A DNA stretch of 64,000 bases from Litoditis marina. Its lineage: Eukaryota; Nematoda; Chromadorea; Rhabditida; Rhabditidae. Of this stretch, positions 1 to 12,154 are shown in pieces. Below the pieces are notes generated by a model. It saw only the letters and a program-made list of their open reading frames with translations, was not told the DNA's origin and did not search any database. Where the stretch lies: the NCBI GenBank assembly GCA_964036275.1, contig OZ038439.1:10558904-10622903 (forward strand), given 5' to 3'. The translations under genes were made by a program, and so were the position numbers. Every line of letters begins with the position of its first letter. Positions within the stretch are counted from its first letter, which is position 1.

Positions 1-222
1 ACATCCACTTTCAACCCTCCACCGTACTGTGCTAAACTTTGAAGGTCAAAGCTTGGTACGTGGCAGTTCTTGTTTTTTTTTCCTAATCACAGTCGGGTCT
101 TTTGCACCTTCAATACTACCAACCCTGAAAGTTTCAAACCAAAATAATAAGTTAATCATTAAAAAGTCTCATGAACATTGGACGGATTACTGTAGAATAC
201 CATAGATTGGTGAGACAGAGTA
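1..222. repeat. Dispersed repeat, copy 1 of 3
   Basis: About 220 bp that recur, diverged, at 30036-30262 and 36366-36592. All three copies run through a CCCTCTACAGTAA-like start, a stretch resembling GAAAGTTT(C/G)AAAC(T/C)AAAATAAT and an end like GATTGGTGAAACAGAGTATA. No coding potential is seen. Homology of the neighbouring phosphatase fragment to ALP-A starts exactly where this repeat ends. Confidence 0.6.
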
Positions 223-574
223 TATAGTGCTTGTCATTTCTACGTGGACTCACACATTCTGCGTCTCTGTGACCAACTCACTCTCGTTGAGACTAAAAGC
301 TTGGTTGAAAGTTGGGTGAGCATTGTCAATGAAATTTCTTAGGGTTTCATTGAACATTCCAGGTTTTCAGTGTTTAATGAAATGAAAAGATAATGTAAGA
401 ACATCTGTATGGCGAACTGCTTGAATTTATATGCTCATCCATGCCGGCTTTCGAAACTACGGATACTTCTTACTTTCATGAAATCACTGTTTCAGTTATG
501 ACAGAATTAGTAATGGTGAAATACTTTCTGTGAAAATATGCTATCTTCATTACAATCAAATTATTCTCATGCAG

Positions 575-1729
575 AAGACAAAAACTTCAAAACGCCGATC
601 GCGATTCCTTATTTGTACGGAGTTCATGGTGGGGAAGACATTCCCGTGTGGGCCGACGGACCTTCTTCATGGTATAGTCGTTTTCGACCCTACTGAGACC
701 CCTACAGTAAGATTACGGAAGGGTTTGATAAGTTCTTGTTTCCTTAACAAAGACAACAAACGGTTCGGTCGATTACTTAGTGCGAAACTCAGACAAATTC
801 CTGACAATTGCCCCATTTTGCATCTGACGAGAGACTGTGTAGATTATAGAGACGCAGTGTGTCTGAGCCTGTCTGCGAACTCATTGACCTGCATGCTTTC
901 TTGATCTTGTAGCTAAGAACAGGACGATCGGTGGTTGATTATTTACCAGCAGATGAGATAGTGTGTAGATCAAAGATACGCAGACGCGCTGTTTCAGGCT
1001 GTTCACTGGTAGTATGGAAAATACCGAGATCGCCTACTACATCAAGTACCTATTGAGGTTGAACGAGGGCGATGAAGACACTCCTAAAGGTAAGATTCTA
1101 ACAAACGTAAACATCATAATTGCAATGGTCACACAAATTTAGGGACTATTTGTCTTTCGCCCCCCCCCCCCCACTTTTTTCGTTTTAGCCGAAATGGGTG
1201 AAAGTAACATGGCTCCGTTCCAACTAAGAATCACAAGGGTGGGGGGCTATTGTTAAAGATTGCCAGGCATGTTACTTTCACCCCCCCCCCCCCAATTTAC
1301 GTTAGTGGAGGGTGATTGTACAATGCCGACATTTAACTTTAGTCCCTCACCCTACCATACATTTACATTTTACCCCCCACTATTTTTCGTTGAAACTATC
1401 ACGGGGGGTGCGATTGTACGATGGGGGGCAAAAGTAAAACTTTCCCCAAATTTATTATAATCGAACTAATACGGATAGTTTCCTCGACGTTTTTCAAAAT
1501 CGCCTTACTCAGTCAATTTTTATATAAGAAGTTGAAACAGTTTTCCGACTTCTACTGATTCATTTGGAACCTAAATAGTTCGAGTGTTTTCCGTAATCAA
1601 TAAAAATTTTCATTTTTTGCAGGTAGTGGCCACATGGCTTCTCGTCTTGTAAGGAAAAGTGAAATCGGCATAAACAACCAACTTCTCGTAGATTATATTT
1701 TGACGTTGCTTAAAGGGGGACAGAAATGA
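575..1729 (+). pseudogene. Alkaline phosphatase 3' fragment (last three exons, inverted)
   Basis: Exons 575-671, 998-1089 and 1623-1729 match exons 13, 14 and 15 of ALP-A and ALP-B. The first two have exactly the same sizes (97 and 92 nt) and phases. The first codes GVHGGEDIPVWADGPSSW, including the zinc-ligand His of the family; the second codes GSMENTEIAYYIKYLLR. Upstream only homologous intron sequence (about 212-300) remains before an unrelated repeat, so the catalytic exons are missing. In the last exon one extra base near 1651 shifts the frame relative to ALP-A and ALP-B; the hydrophobic GPI tail is lost and the reading frame instead runs into a TTAA-flanked mobile element before TGA. 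The copy lies opposite in orientation to ALP-A. I infer a tail-to-tail partial duplication that is dead, although the splice sites look intact. Confidence 0.8.
1150..1450. repeat. C/G-run element with ATTGTAC motifs
   Basis: Runs of 10-12 C (1161-1172, 1281-1293) and shorter G runs are spaced by GATTGTAC-like words. The same arrangement occurs at 16575-16960 and 46140-46200. It lies in the last intron of the phosphatase fragment. Function unknown; G-quadruplex formation is possible. Confidence 0.55.
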
Positions 1730-1902
1730 ATAATAATATAAAAGAGCTGCTCAGGAAAAAAACGACATATACACATTTTAATCCAAACTAACGAACCTAA
1801 TCTGCATACGGTTGACAGGTTTTAGCCTGTTTTGGCGCGCGCACCGTTATGTTTAGGTACTCCGGGGTACCTAAGCTAGCGTTCCATTCCGCCCTTCTTT
1901 AA
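1710..1902. mobile_element. TTAA-flanked MITE (piggyBac-like), copy 1
   Basis: Begins TTAAAGGGGGACAGAAA and ends with a C-rich stretch then TTTAA. The interior carries GCATACGGTTGAC and GGCGCGCGCA. A second copy with the same ends and interior lies at 38606-38803. TTAA at both borders is the target-site preference of piggyBac elements; no transposase is encoded. Its left end supplies the last codons of the phosphatase fragment. Confidence 0.65.
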
Positions 1903-2117
1903 CTGTTTTATGTAAATTCTGGTTTTAGAATGAAATATTGCCATATGTACTGGTGCTATGGTTAGACAATGCAAACGATTTAGGTTATTCAGACCATAAA
2001 AAAACCTAGATACAGTTGTAACTGAACCTGAGCTGTAGTTTGATCACGAACATGGAAAAAATCTTATGGATGTTTTCATGGAACCAAAATCTCTACAGAA
2101 TCATATCTCTACAGATT

Positions 2118-2835
2118 AGGGTTGTTAGAATTGGAATTGGAATTGGAATTGGAATTGATAGAATTGAGATAATCATCCAAAAGAATTGCAATTTCAATTC
2201 TTTTTGTCTGTCGAAATAAATTGGAATTGCAATTCCAATTCTTTTGTATGTGGAAAATAGTTGGAATTGCAATTCCAATTCTTTTGTATGTCAAAAAATT
2301 TCTGGAATTGCAATTCCAATTCTTTCGTATATCAGAACAACTGGAATTGGAATTGGAATTGACTTGATTTTCTCCCTGAATTTATTCAGAATTGATTTAC
2401 AATTCCATGCTGATTTTCCTTGTTCATCACTAAATTACCATTGTTCCTTATGTATCGTGCTCAATGGAACCTAAGTGAACATTGTTTCTTTTCGTTTTTT
2501 GAGAAAAAAAACTGACATTAAGTTGGAAACACAGTCAATTCTAATTTATTCTAATCAATTCCAATCAATTCCAATCAATTCCAATGGAATTGGAATTGAA
2601 AATCTGAAAATTCAAGGAATTGATCGGAATTGGAATTGGAATTGAGCAGTTTTTGAAAATCTAGAAGAATTGAAATTGGAATTGAGTGGTTTTGAGAAAT
2701 GCCAAAGAATTGGAATTGGAATTGAGTGGTTTTCGAGAATTGAAAAAGAATTGGGATTGGAATTGATTGGTTTTTAAGAAACGAAAAAGAATTGGAATTG
2801 GAATTGACTTGATTTTTGGAATTGATTAACAACCC
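2118..2835. repeat. GAATTG minisatellite blocks
   Basis: Two blocks (about 2118-2370 and 2530-2832) made of GGAATT-type hexamers and of a longer unit containing AATTGCAATTCCAATTC, separated by unique AT-rich sequence. Open frames across it are repeat-driven (NSNSNS, FQFQFQ) and not genes. Confidence 0.8.
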
Positions 2836-3034
2836 TACTACAGATCTATCAAAGTTTAGGGTTTCTATTCAAGCTAATCAAGAATCAAAGAAACAGAAAA
2901 CAAAGAAAAAAAAACGACGACAAACAGTTTATACAGCACCTAAGGACAGTACTTCAAGGTCAGAAAATGGCTCAGAATTCACCAGTCCGTCGATGATTCG
3001 GGATTTGCAAGTAAATTCCTGTTTCTCGATTGAA

Positions 3035-3305
3035 TTCGTCGGTGTTGGGCAAATATCTTCCCGAACCGACTCTTCCCGAACCAAATGCGAACCAATTCTT
3101 GCCGAACCAGTTGGTTCGGTGAGAAACCGAACCGTTTGTGTACTCAAATTCATATTGAATCAAACCAAACCCTAATAAACGTTACGCAGTGAACCAATTT
3201 CAGCATTAAGTACTTGAATTGGTTCGGTTCGATCTAGGTTGACCAAAATTTTGTTCGGTAATAGAACGAACCAACTGGTTCGGGAAGAATCGGTTCGGGA
3301 AGGAA
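3035..3305. repeat. GGTTCGG-rich inverted repeat, copy 1
   Basis: Dense in AACCGAACC and its complement GGTTCGGTT, with inverted symmetry about a TACTTGAATTGG-like centre. A related copy lies at 57660-57905 inside KLHDC3. Probably a non-autonomous element. Confidence 0.65.
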
Positions 3306-3610
3306 TTCACCTCAGTGTTGCGGTCGTCGCGCATCCGATGTCGGGAGGCATTTTCGTGAGCCGACATTCAAAATAACTGTAGATCAGTAACCGCAAATAT
3401 GATGATGATTTTTACATTGATAAACTTGGTATTTGATCCCGATGTGCTTGGGACAATTTTTCCTGAAGATCTTCTGTGATTCTTGATCAAACTACAATTC
3501 AGACTCGGTCACACTCTATAGTTGCTGAACGCAGTGTGGCAAAATCTGAATATATATTATTCAAACAGAAAACCAGGACACGTGTCAAGTATTTATTCCA
3601 GAACCCGTAT

Positions 3611-6600
3611 TCACATGAAATAATTGAGCAACATCAAAAACATAATCGACGAGAAGTTGGTTGTTTTTGTCGAGTTCACTTTTCCGAAAAATCGAGAGAA
3701 CCTGTGCCCGAAGCCTGTAGAAATGTCAAGATGAAGCTTTCCGAAGAGAAGAAACAAAAATTTTAAAATAATTTTACTCACTTGACAGCTATATCGCGTT
3801 CAGTGAATGTTGGAGAGTTTGTGAAGGGAAATTGAATTTATGAAAAAAACTCAGAGCAGAACAGTTTTGTCCCTTTACCTTCTGGAGTATCTTCATCGCC
3901 CTTGTTCAACCTCAACAGGTACTTGATGTAGTAGGCGATCTCGGTATTCTCCATACTACCAGAGAACAGCCTGAAAAAACACACACAACATAGAAGTTTC
4001 ACTTGCACTTCATATAAGATTCAGGTCCCCTCAGAAAATCATTAACCGTCTCCTATATTTGATAATGAACTCATCTATGCTCAATTCCTCTCGTGCGTCA
4101 TACCGCTATGACAAAGTGGGAGGAGTTAGCTGTGAAAAATTTCGGATTTGAATTTTTTTTAAACTCCAAAGTGGTGAAAAACCGCCTGGAATACTTATTG
4201 GCACTCTGCCAAGTTTGAGTAGGAATGACCCTCAGACAACTCCTTGCCAATTAGCAAGCCACTTTCGTAGCGGCGTCGACGAGAGAGTGCGCAAGTCATA
4301 AAGATGCAGACGTCTGCGGCCTCATTGACCTGCATGCTCTCTCGCTTGCCGAAACTATACCATGAAGAAGGTCCGTGGGCCCACACGGGAACATCCTCTC
4401 CCCCGTGCACTCCGCCTGTATACGGAATCGCGAATGGCATCCTGAAGGCCTTGTCTTCTAAAAAGAGTATTTCAACATTAATAATAATAACAGTATTTAT
4501 AATAATAATCATAATAACACTACCACTTTGAAATAGTACTTTTTTCTAGTTTACTTAAATTGTTCCCATTCATCTAACAAGTACGGCAGGGAAGTACACC
4601 TGAAATTTGGAGAGGTCGTGTCATAGCTAGGAGCGTAGAAATGTGGTCTGATCGTAGTCTGGATTCGAGAAGCAGTATTCGGAATGAGAAAATCTATAGA
4701 AATCCTATGGATAGCCTACTTTAACCAGTATTTTCTCTGATTTCCTGAGTTTTCAAGCAATTCGGAAGACAGTTCGCAATAGTACGCATATTATTTCTAT
4801 ATACGGTTGTCGTTCACATACTGTTACAATAAAAAACAAACGTTTAGGGGACTTTCTAATTTTTGGAAATAATGTATCGAAACCCTACCGAATTTCATAG
4901 AGAATGGCCAGCTTTTTGTAGCCGCCTCGACAAGAGAGTGAGTAGGTCAGAGAGACCGAGACACTAAGAGTCCACGTAGATATGACAAGGACTATATCTC
5001 ACCGTAATCATCTTTGGTGTAGTTTAGCGGGGTCGTTTTGTTTTCATCTCCCGTGATGAACATGAAGCCCGGAACGAACTGCCATACTTCTTTTTCATTT
5101 TTGGGCTTCTGATAGGAGCCTAAAAAACCCAATAATTGGTTGTAGTCTAATCACAAGAGATTGACCGGAGATCAGCGGGATTAAACTACAAAGACAGCGG
5201 AATAGGGCGATGCACACCGTAACGTCTTGTATTTAAATGTTGAAACTCCCTATCAAAGTTGTGTTGATTTTGGGCTTTGTGAATGTCGTGTCGTGTAGTG
5301 TGAGAGAAGGTGAAATGATTTTGATGTTCTACCAACGTACGGGTAATATTATAGTAAGTTTGAACCATATAGTTACCCATAATATTATCCTTTCTGCGTA
5401 CATATCCCGGTATGGCGAGTGCGTGTGAATGATCAGCCAGAACAATGATCAACGTCTCCTCGGGATTTGTCATTTCTCGAGCCTGCAAAAAAAACTATGT
5501 TGCTGTTCTCATTTCCTGACCCTCCAATATTATTCCACTAACTTCCATTCTGGTGTTGTGGAAGCAAAAATTTCTCGGGGTTTTTTTTTCTAAGAAAATC
5601 CGAGTTTTTCGTTCGAGTTTTGCAAATCCAAAAGTCGGTTTTTCGCACAAGAGAAACTTGAAACTCGAAAATTTGAAATTAAAACACCTGTGGCCGTGTT
5701 CATGAACATCCTGGCCTTTTCATCCCATCCTGCTTCTCCTCAAATATACGTTATTTCTCTGCTCTAACATTCCGCCGGGATACGAGATTTGCAAAATAGT
5801 GCGCTAAAGCGAGAGACGCAGGTTGGGATAAAGGGGACGGGATTTACTAGCGTACGTACTCTGCAATGTGCGGGATATTTAGAGTCAACGCACCTTTTTG
5901 ACAGCATCATCCATTTCAATTACCTCGGTGAAGGCGTGGCGTAGATAGTTTTTATGTTGAGCAGTGTCAATTTTCTGACCTTGAAAATAGCATATATTTG
6001 TCATGTTCGATGTTCAGCTTTGTATGCAAACACAGTATTTTCTGATTGTAAATTAGAAATATGACTACGAAAAAAAAACAAGAAAAAGTTTAGTGTTTGG
6101 GAAAATCCGAAAATTATCAAGTTTTCTAGAGTTTAGTCATTTAAGTGTTTCCACATTGAGCTTTAGAAACATTTCTCGAGTTATTTGGAATTTTAAGTGC
6201 CTAGAATCAACATTTTTTACGCCAAGTCGAACATTTCGACAACAAATCTAGTACCTTCAACAACGAGGAAATATCCTCTATCATTGTCCATTTCCATTCG
6301 TTTTAGGGCTTTTTCTGTCAATTCAACGAGATTTGGACTCGTTTTATTGGTCAAGGAATCCAACACATACGGCAGACGATCACCGGCAAAAATACCTGAA
6401 AAACAAAAAAGAGGCTATTCCGATGACCGAATCAAATTTTTGGTCTCTGAGCCGTGAAAACAGTAGAGTAGCCAGCTCATCTGCGCATTCATTTTATAGT
6501 GGGTGCCAAATTTATATATTTCTGTCTCTCGCCGGAATCGAAACTACAAGCGAAATATTTGTAGCAGGACGCTTACCACTGCACTAATAGAGTACAAAAC

Positions 6601-9600
6601 CAGTAAGTTTCGGAACCGAAGACATGTGTTCGTACACGTTTTGACTATTGCTAGGTTTGTTCGTTCTAGGTCTCCATTCCATCATAAAGACAATTAGTTT
6701 TCGAATTGGCTGAGAGATGCGGGGCGAGCGGTTAAGAATAGAATAGAATGTTTATTCGCGATCAAAAAAGTGTCTTTAGAAACAAGTGTCTTCTATTCTA
6801 TTCTATTCTATTCCACTTGGACTATTCGACAGTTCATTCACCAAACGATGAGAGAGTGTGTGGATCGATGATACGTGGATTAGCTGATGAGTTGGTCGCC
6901 CCCCCCCCCCTCCTGCCAACCTCACTTCATCTTAAACACACGTGTAAAACACGTGCCCCAAGAGAAAATGTGGGCTATTTACTCTGGCTTTTCTAGTGTG
7001 TGAACTATAAAGCACATGTCTTTAGAAACAAGTGTCTTCTATTCTATTCTATTCTATTCCACTTGGACTATTCGACAGTTCATTCACCAAACGATGAGAG
7101 AGTGTGTGGATCGATGATACGTGGATTAGCTGATGAGTTGGTCGCCCCCCCCCCCCCCTCCTGCCAACCTCACTTCATCTTAAACACACGTGTAAAACAC
7201 GTGCCCCAAGAGAAAATGTGGGCTATTTACTCTGGCTTTTCTAGTGTGTGAACTATAAAGCGCCGAGAGTAGTGTAATTGATCTGAAACTTTTCATGGTA
7301 ACATGTATCGGGCGCAGCGCGGAGCGCTGCGCAGATTAGTTTTCGTTTAGAGGTCTGCAGACATTCCAAAACAGTTTATTACATTTTTCTTCAAAGTACG
7401 TCGACCATTTTATTGGATATTCGCATGAATCACTGAAAGGGCAACACGTCTACAAGAAGTTAAGTTCACGTTCCAAGTAAAATTTGTTGAGAGGAGTTAG
7501 AGGGCCCAACGTCTCGCAAAAATGGCTTCCGTGCGGGGCGGCGGCGGCGGCGGCGGCGGCGACAAAAGTGTCCGCCTCCTCAAATCTCGGCATAGTTTCG
7601 CTCAAAATTAACTTTTTCCAAAGAATTCTTACATTGTTAAAAAGCTATAAAAAAGTTGAGGTGCAAGTATTTTTCAGGTATGTCTGAAATTTGAATATTA
7701 CGTGTGAGAGGGCCGAAAATTGTCTCGCAAAAAATCATGGAAGACCGGTTTCGTGAAAATAAAAATGAAAGAAGAGTTTAACGTGTAGTAGAAAGACGTG
7801 TTCCAATGAAGAACTCATGACAGGCGGGTACTGCTTGGTTTTCACTTCTATTCACATGTCTAAATGGCAGATTGGATAGAAGCTCCATTCACGCACGGCG
7901 AACGAAGGTTCGATTCCTGCCTGGAGCACAAAAGCTGCTCTCACTTGAACGAGGTTACGACTACGCCAATCGTTCTGAACTAAAAACATAAGACAGCGCC
8001 GTTAAAAACTCCAATAGAACCTCATAACATTCCTTGTTCAGCTTATTGTTTAAAAATATCATTTTTATCACGTATGACCGTTACTTCGTAACCATAGAAA
8101 AAGAGTTCAATTAGTATAAAAAACGGGTGTAAAGAAAGTAAAGATTAGTTTTGGATGAAACGTGTACAAGAAATATGAAAGAAGTTCCATAAAAATATTG
8201 TGAGGAAAAGGCTAATCTCGCTTTTCTTCCAAAAAAAAACAGAGTGTAAGCTAGATCATTGTGAGTCGCAGTCAGAAGTTTTCTTTTCGGTAACGAAAAA
8301 CTCGGTATCCATTTTTTTTCTGAAATTTTAAACCGAGCGAGATTAGCCTTTTCCTCAAAATATTTTTATTGGACGTCTTTCATATTTCTTGTACACGTTT
8401 CATCCAAAACTAATCTTTACTTTCTTTACACCCGTTTTTTATACTTCATTACTAACTCCTTGTATTAAACTTGTAATGTACTTGACTTGAGGTTCTCACA
8501 AGGTTGATACACTAATTGATGTGTGTTACATTTTTATAATACTTGCAAATTGTTTACCTAAGAGCTGTTCACTCTGCTGAACTTCGTGGTTTTGGAAACT
8601 TTCCAAATCGCGCAAAGTTTTGTGATTTTTCGAAATATTCTTCCACTCCTTGAAGATGTTTCTCCCGTCTTTTCTCATTCCTTCTTGATCTCCTTCCGCC
8701 GCTAAACTCTGTTCTCCTCCCCCGAAAATAACCTGAAATATACTAGTAAATTGATTGGTCACGTGAAGTTTTCTGATGAGGCATCGTGCACTTAATCATG
8801 GCACGTTTAGGAGTTCTGCTGTGTTTAACATGTTTCACGTGACTACGCAGGTGCCTAACAATTTGGAAAAGAATCAAATTCATTGAATCAGCTAATTAGA
8901 GAGAAAGTGCGTGAATTCGAACAAGCCAAATTTGTCATAAATTTGTCCGGAATAAACTATTATGAATGAGATGATCAAACTACAACTTTCATTAAGTATT
9001 TAGTTCTACCTTAAACTGGTTGGCGGGTTTATTGAGAAGTTGCGATGCGATCTCCCTCCCCTCACAGTTCTCCAAGCCTTCTTTGATCATCATTCTATCA
9101 TCTTTGGCGTCACGAACCGTTCCCTGAATCGAATCGGACATTAAAGAATGACAATTATGTGCTCCAATCTCAACGCTTCAGTCATTTAAACTGCAACACA
9201 TTTTTCAATTGCAGTTTAAAGGACTGACGCGCCGAGATTGGAGCACATAATCGTCCTACTTAAAATTAAAAAAGACGATTATGTGGACCAATCCCAACCA
9301 CTCCGCGCCGCTCCAATCCGCTGACTAAAGCCCACCTCGTACAAAATTGAGCTGACACTGTCAACAACAGATCGATACTGTAGACGACAACGTGCGAATG
9401 GAATGGACTTTTCCCAGTCAGACTTTGCATAGAAATAACAGGTTTTATAAAAGAACTTTCACTTGTGTACTGTAACAAAGGTAAACTATCGCTCCGGAAT
9501 TTTGTTGGCACTTTGCCGAGATCTCAGTGAGAATGATTGGAACCAGGGTTGTTAGTCGAGTTCAAAATTTCAAGTTTTCGAGTTTACAAGTTCTGGAAAA

Positions 9601-12154
9601 TTTTCAGTTTTCTAGTTTCGAGTTAAGTTGCATTGTTTTCAGTCTTGAAAAATCGAGTTTTCCAGTTTCCATTGCATCGAGTTTGGGCGAAAACGCAGTT
9701 TTCGATTTTCGAGTTCGACTTCAACGACCCCAATTGGAACCATGCCCACCTTTGCGTAAAATGCGGCTGGCGTAGCCCCGACGATGCTGTCAGTTGTGAC
9801 GAATCCCACACCCACACCTGAATCAGAATCTGTTTCAGATCGCAAATAACGTAACGTGAAAAACGTGAGAACGTGAAAAGAACTGAAAAACGTGAGAGAA
9901 ACGTAAAAAAGTGAGAGACTTTTTTCGCGATCTCAAACGTGAAAACGTGAAAGAACTATTAGGTTCGCGATTGTGTCGTTGATATTTAGATATAATGGAC
10001 GAATCAATTGGAATAGTTTTTTTTTAAATTCTCACTGAAACTACAGTATGTTTCGTTCGATTCTGATTGCTCATCACAAGTGCGTTCGAAAGTATGTTCA
10101 TTGGAGAAATTATAAAGCATAAATGGAAGTGTCATGGTTACGGCTCATTGTATCCATGATTCACACTATTTTCACGACAACCTCACTTTAGCTGCGAGCC
10201 GAAAAAGTATTCAGGCCGTTTTTTTTTCACCGCGGAGAGGTTTAGATAAATTTTGTTCCGGGCCAGGTACCAATCGCACGTTACCAATCCAGGTACCAAT
10301 CGCAGTACGGGCCAGGTACCAATACGATAAACCACGTGAAAAAACGTGAATGACCTTTTTCGACTGCTAGATCCACAATTCCGTCGTTGATGTTTTGATC
10401 TGGACCGATGCTACAGTTGAACTTCTTCGATTCCTCCCAGTTACCCGGTTTCAAACCAACAGATTTCTGATTCACCTCAAACATCACTAAAATAGATGAA
10501 AAGTCCAACCGCATTGAGTAACAACAAAGGTCATAAGAGAATTACAAATTGAACATTCAAAATCTTTGACATCACTCGATTTAGTATCAAAGTAAAACCA
10601 CGAAACAGCGCTAGCTTCAAAGCTATCAAACTATTCTGTTGTTCGCTACCGTCGTATTTGTGCCCAAATTGAGGAACTCAGATTTGTGTAAAGTTTAAAC
10701 TACAGCCCACATAGAATCATCCTATATACCTTCCATCCCGTGAAAAACGCCATTGCTCCCGCTGCCGAATCTGTCACATGAACATCATAGGAAGAAGTCT
10801 GAATAGCCAGGAAATTTATAACAATACGTAGTTGTTTCATCAATTGAAACTGAAGGGAACATATAATCAGTTTGTATACCACGAACAATCAACAAAAATT
10901 TATTCAAATGTTTGTTTATATTTTTACAAAATATTGTAAGTAGTTACGGATTGTTCCCAGTAATGTAATGTTGTCTCAGTGGTGTGTTCCATTATTCAAC
11001 CGCAGGAAATTTCTTATGATGGTGCATATTTTTTGGTCCTACTGTATTTGTAGTTTGATCCTGCCTTCACCTCGATGTGTAATAGCTGAATGATATGCTG
11101 TTCAACTGTATTTCCCGTTTGATTGTGCTACTTTACCTTCAAATGTCCGGAATAGCTAAATGTTTCGAAAAACAGTGGTTCGTTCAAATACGCGTCTCCC
11201 TTTTCCTGATTTTTGTACCAACGAGCCCCCGTTGTCACCGGAATTCCCATTCCGTCTCCCACAAACAGAATCACATTTTTTGGGCGACGTCCTGGAATGA
11301 AATATTAATCTATGTTGCTCCGTGTCCGAATTGTGGTTTTGCATTTCGATTTTCTACAAATCAAACTAAAACTGAGAAATGCCACCCTTTTATAATACAC
11401 AACAATAGTGATAAAAATAGAATAAACCACTCTTACTACCATTATTTTTAGCAGAATAGTTGATTTTGAACAGAATGTGGTTCGACATGAAGTTCATAAG
11501 TTCTGCTGTTCAAAACATTACCGTTTTGCAATTTGAGTTTTCTTCTCAGATTTTTCTCCGCAATTGCATCCCAGAATTCTCTTTTGAGCATATCTGAAAA
11601 TCATAATCAATATTCTTGAAATGGAACGAAAGAACGCATCGGGAGTGATCAAACTTTTGTTGGTAGTTTTTTACCTCATCTTCCTCACGTCACGAAACCA
11701 TAACTCATTTGATTCACTTTCACCGAAAAGCAATGGTATCAAACTACATAAAATGTTCATGTTCATGTGAGGCAATGTTCATGATTGGGTCCAATGTTCC
11801 TCGGTGAACTTGTTTTGAATATTTCATACTGGCCCCTGTTGAGCAATTTACAACTACTAGGAGAAAGAGACTTGTCTTTATTGCACACAGGACAAATGCA
11901 TGAATATCCCAATCGAGAGTTTGAATGAAATAAGGTGTCAGTTTCTCTCGAGCAACCCTTTCACAATAACTCTCCTATCTGCCCCTCTTATTTGAGGAAG
12001 AATAAAAATATCCGATGGAATTCGGGAACCGGGATAATTCTGCTCACGGCCTCTCAACGCTGAACCCAGAATCGGAATACAAACCTTCTTCTGTTGTTAA
12101 TGCATTCAGTGAAATGGAGCAGAACAACAACACGACCAGCTTCAATACGACCAT
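3611..12154 (-). CDS. Alkaline phosphatase, GPI-anchored (ALP-A)
   Basis: Hydrolyses phosphate monoesters; family members sit on the outer cell surface. Fifteen exons (5' to 3'): 12154-12085, 11593-11522, 11291-11137, 10798-10730, 10475-10355, 9817-9750, 9123-9010, 8732-8558, 6395-6255, 5979-5894, 5482-5377, 5119-5003, 4457-4361, 3970-3879, 3714-3611. All phases agree and total 528 aa. Residues 1-19 form a signal peptide. Family landmarks: VGDGMG (D60), TDSAA nucleophile (S110), Arg of GTVR (R189), E328, D333, H337, ADHSH (D374, H375) and HGGEDVPVW (H449). The C-terminus is hydrophobic (FSSIMFLMLLNYFM), as in GPI-anchored enzymes. Odd: the Mg-site residue that is Asp in E. coli and His in mammals is Gly (VGATP, G176). 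Introns hold several MITEs. ALP-B downstream is its tandem paralogue. The start has an acceptor-like CACAG just upstream. Confidence 0.9.
5721..5861. mobile_element. MITE with GTACGTACTC / CATCCTGC ends, copy 1
   Basis: About 140 bp of inverted symmetry: CATCCCATCCTGCTTCTCC on the left and AGAGACGCAGGTTGGGATAA on the right, closing with CGTACGTACTC. A second copy lies at 43709-43859. It sits in the intron between ALP-A exons 10 and 11. Confidence 0.6.
6495..6650 (-). mobile_element. tRNA-derived SINE-like element
   Basis: Minus-strand copy of the family at 28655, 40362 and 47574. It carries a degenerate tRNA B box (GATTCCGGCGAGAGACAG) and an A-box-like AGTGGTAAGCG. No full tRNA cloverleaf forms, so it is not a tRNA gene. 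It lies just upstream of exon 9 in the ALP-A intron. Confidence 0.6.
6771..7262 (+). repeat. Near-identical 247-bp tandem duplication
   Basis: Two copies, about 6771-7016 and 7017-7262, both from TGTCTTTAGAAACAAG to GTGTGAACTATAAAGC. They differ mainly in the length of the central C-run (about 10 versus 13 C). The similarity implies a very recent duplication, or an assembly effect. Confidence 0.85.
8113..8446. repeat. Long hairpin (about 110-bp arms)
   Basis: Left arm 8113-8222 and right arm 8336-8446 are almost perfect reverse complements (for example AGTATAAAAAACGGGTGT versus ACACCCGTTTTTTATACT), with a loop of about 110 bp. It lies in the intron between ALP-A exons 8 and 9, 110 bp downstream of exon 8. 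Transcribed as part of the intron it would fold into long double-stranded RNA. Confidence 0.85.
8745..8855. mobile_element. CACGTG MITE (family 1), copy
   Basis: Carries GGTCACGTGAAG, then GTTCTGCTGTGTTTAACATG and TTTCACGTGACT. This is the same order as in better-preserved copies at 31944-32080, 34153-34290, 40187-40319 and 55571-55706. It lies just upstream of ALP-A exon 8. The ends are eroded. Confidence 0.6.
9141..9262. mobile_element. Hairpin MITE (family 2), copy 1
   Basis: A 120-bp near-palindrome. The left part has ATTATGTGCTCCAATCTC and CAGTCATTTAAACTGCAA; the right part has the reverse, ending GGAGCACATAATCGTCCT. Related copies lie at 49645-49760 and 62999-63122. A further end sequence at 9272-9295 suggests a second nested copy. 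Confidence 0.7.
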
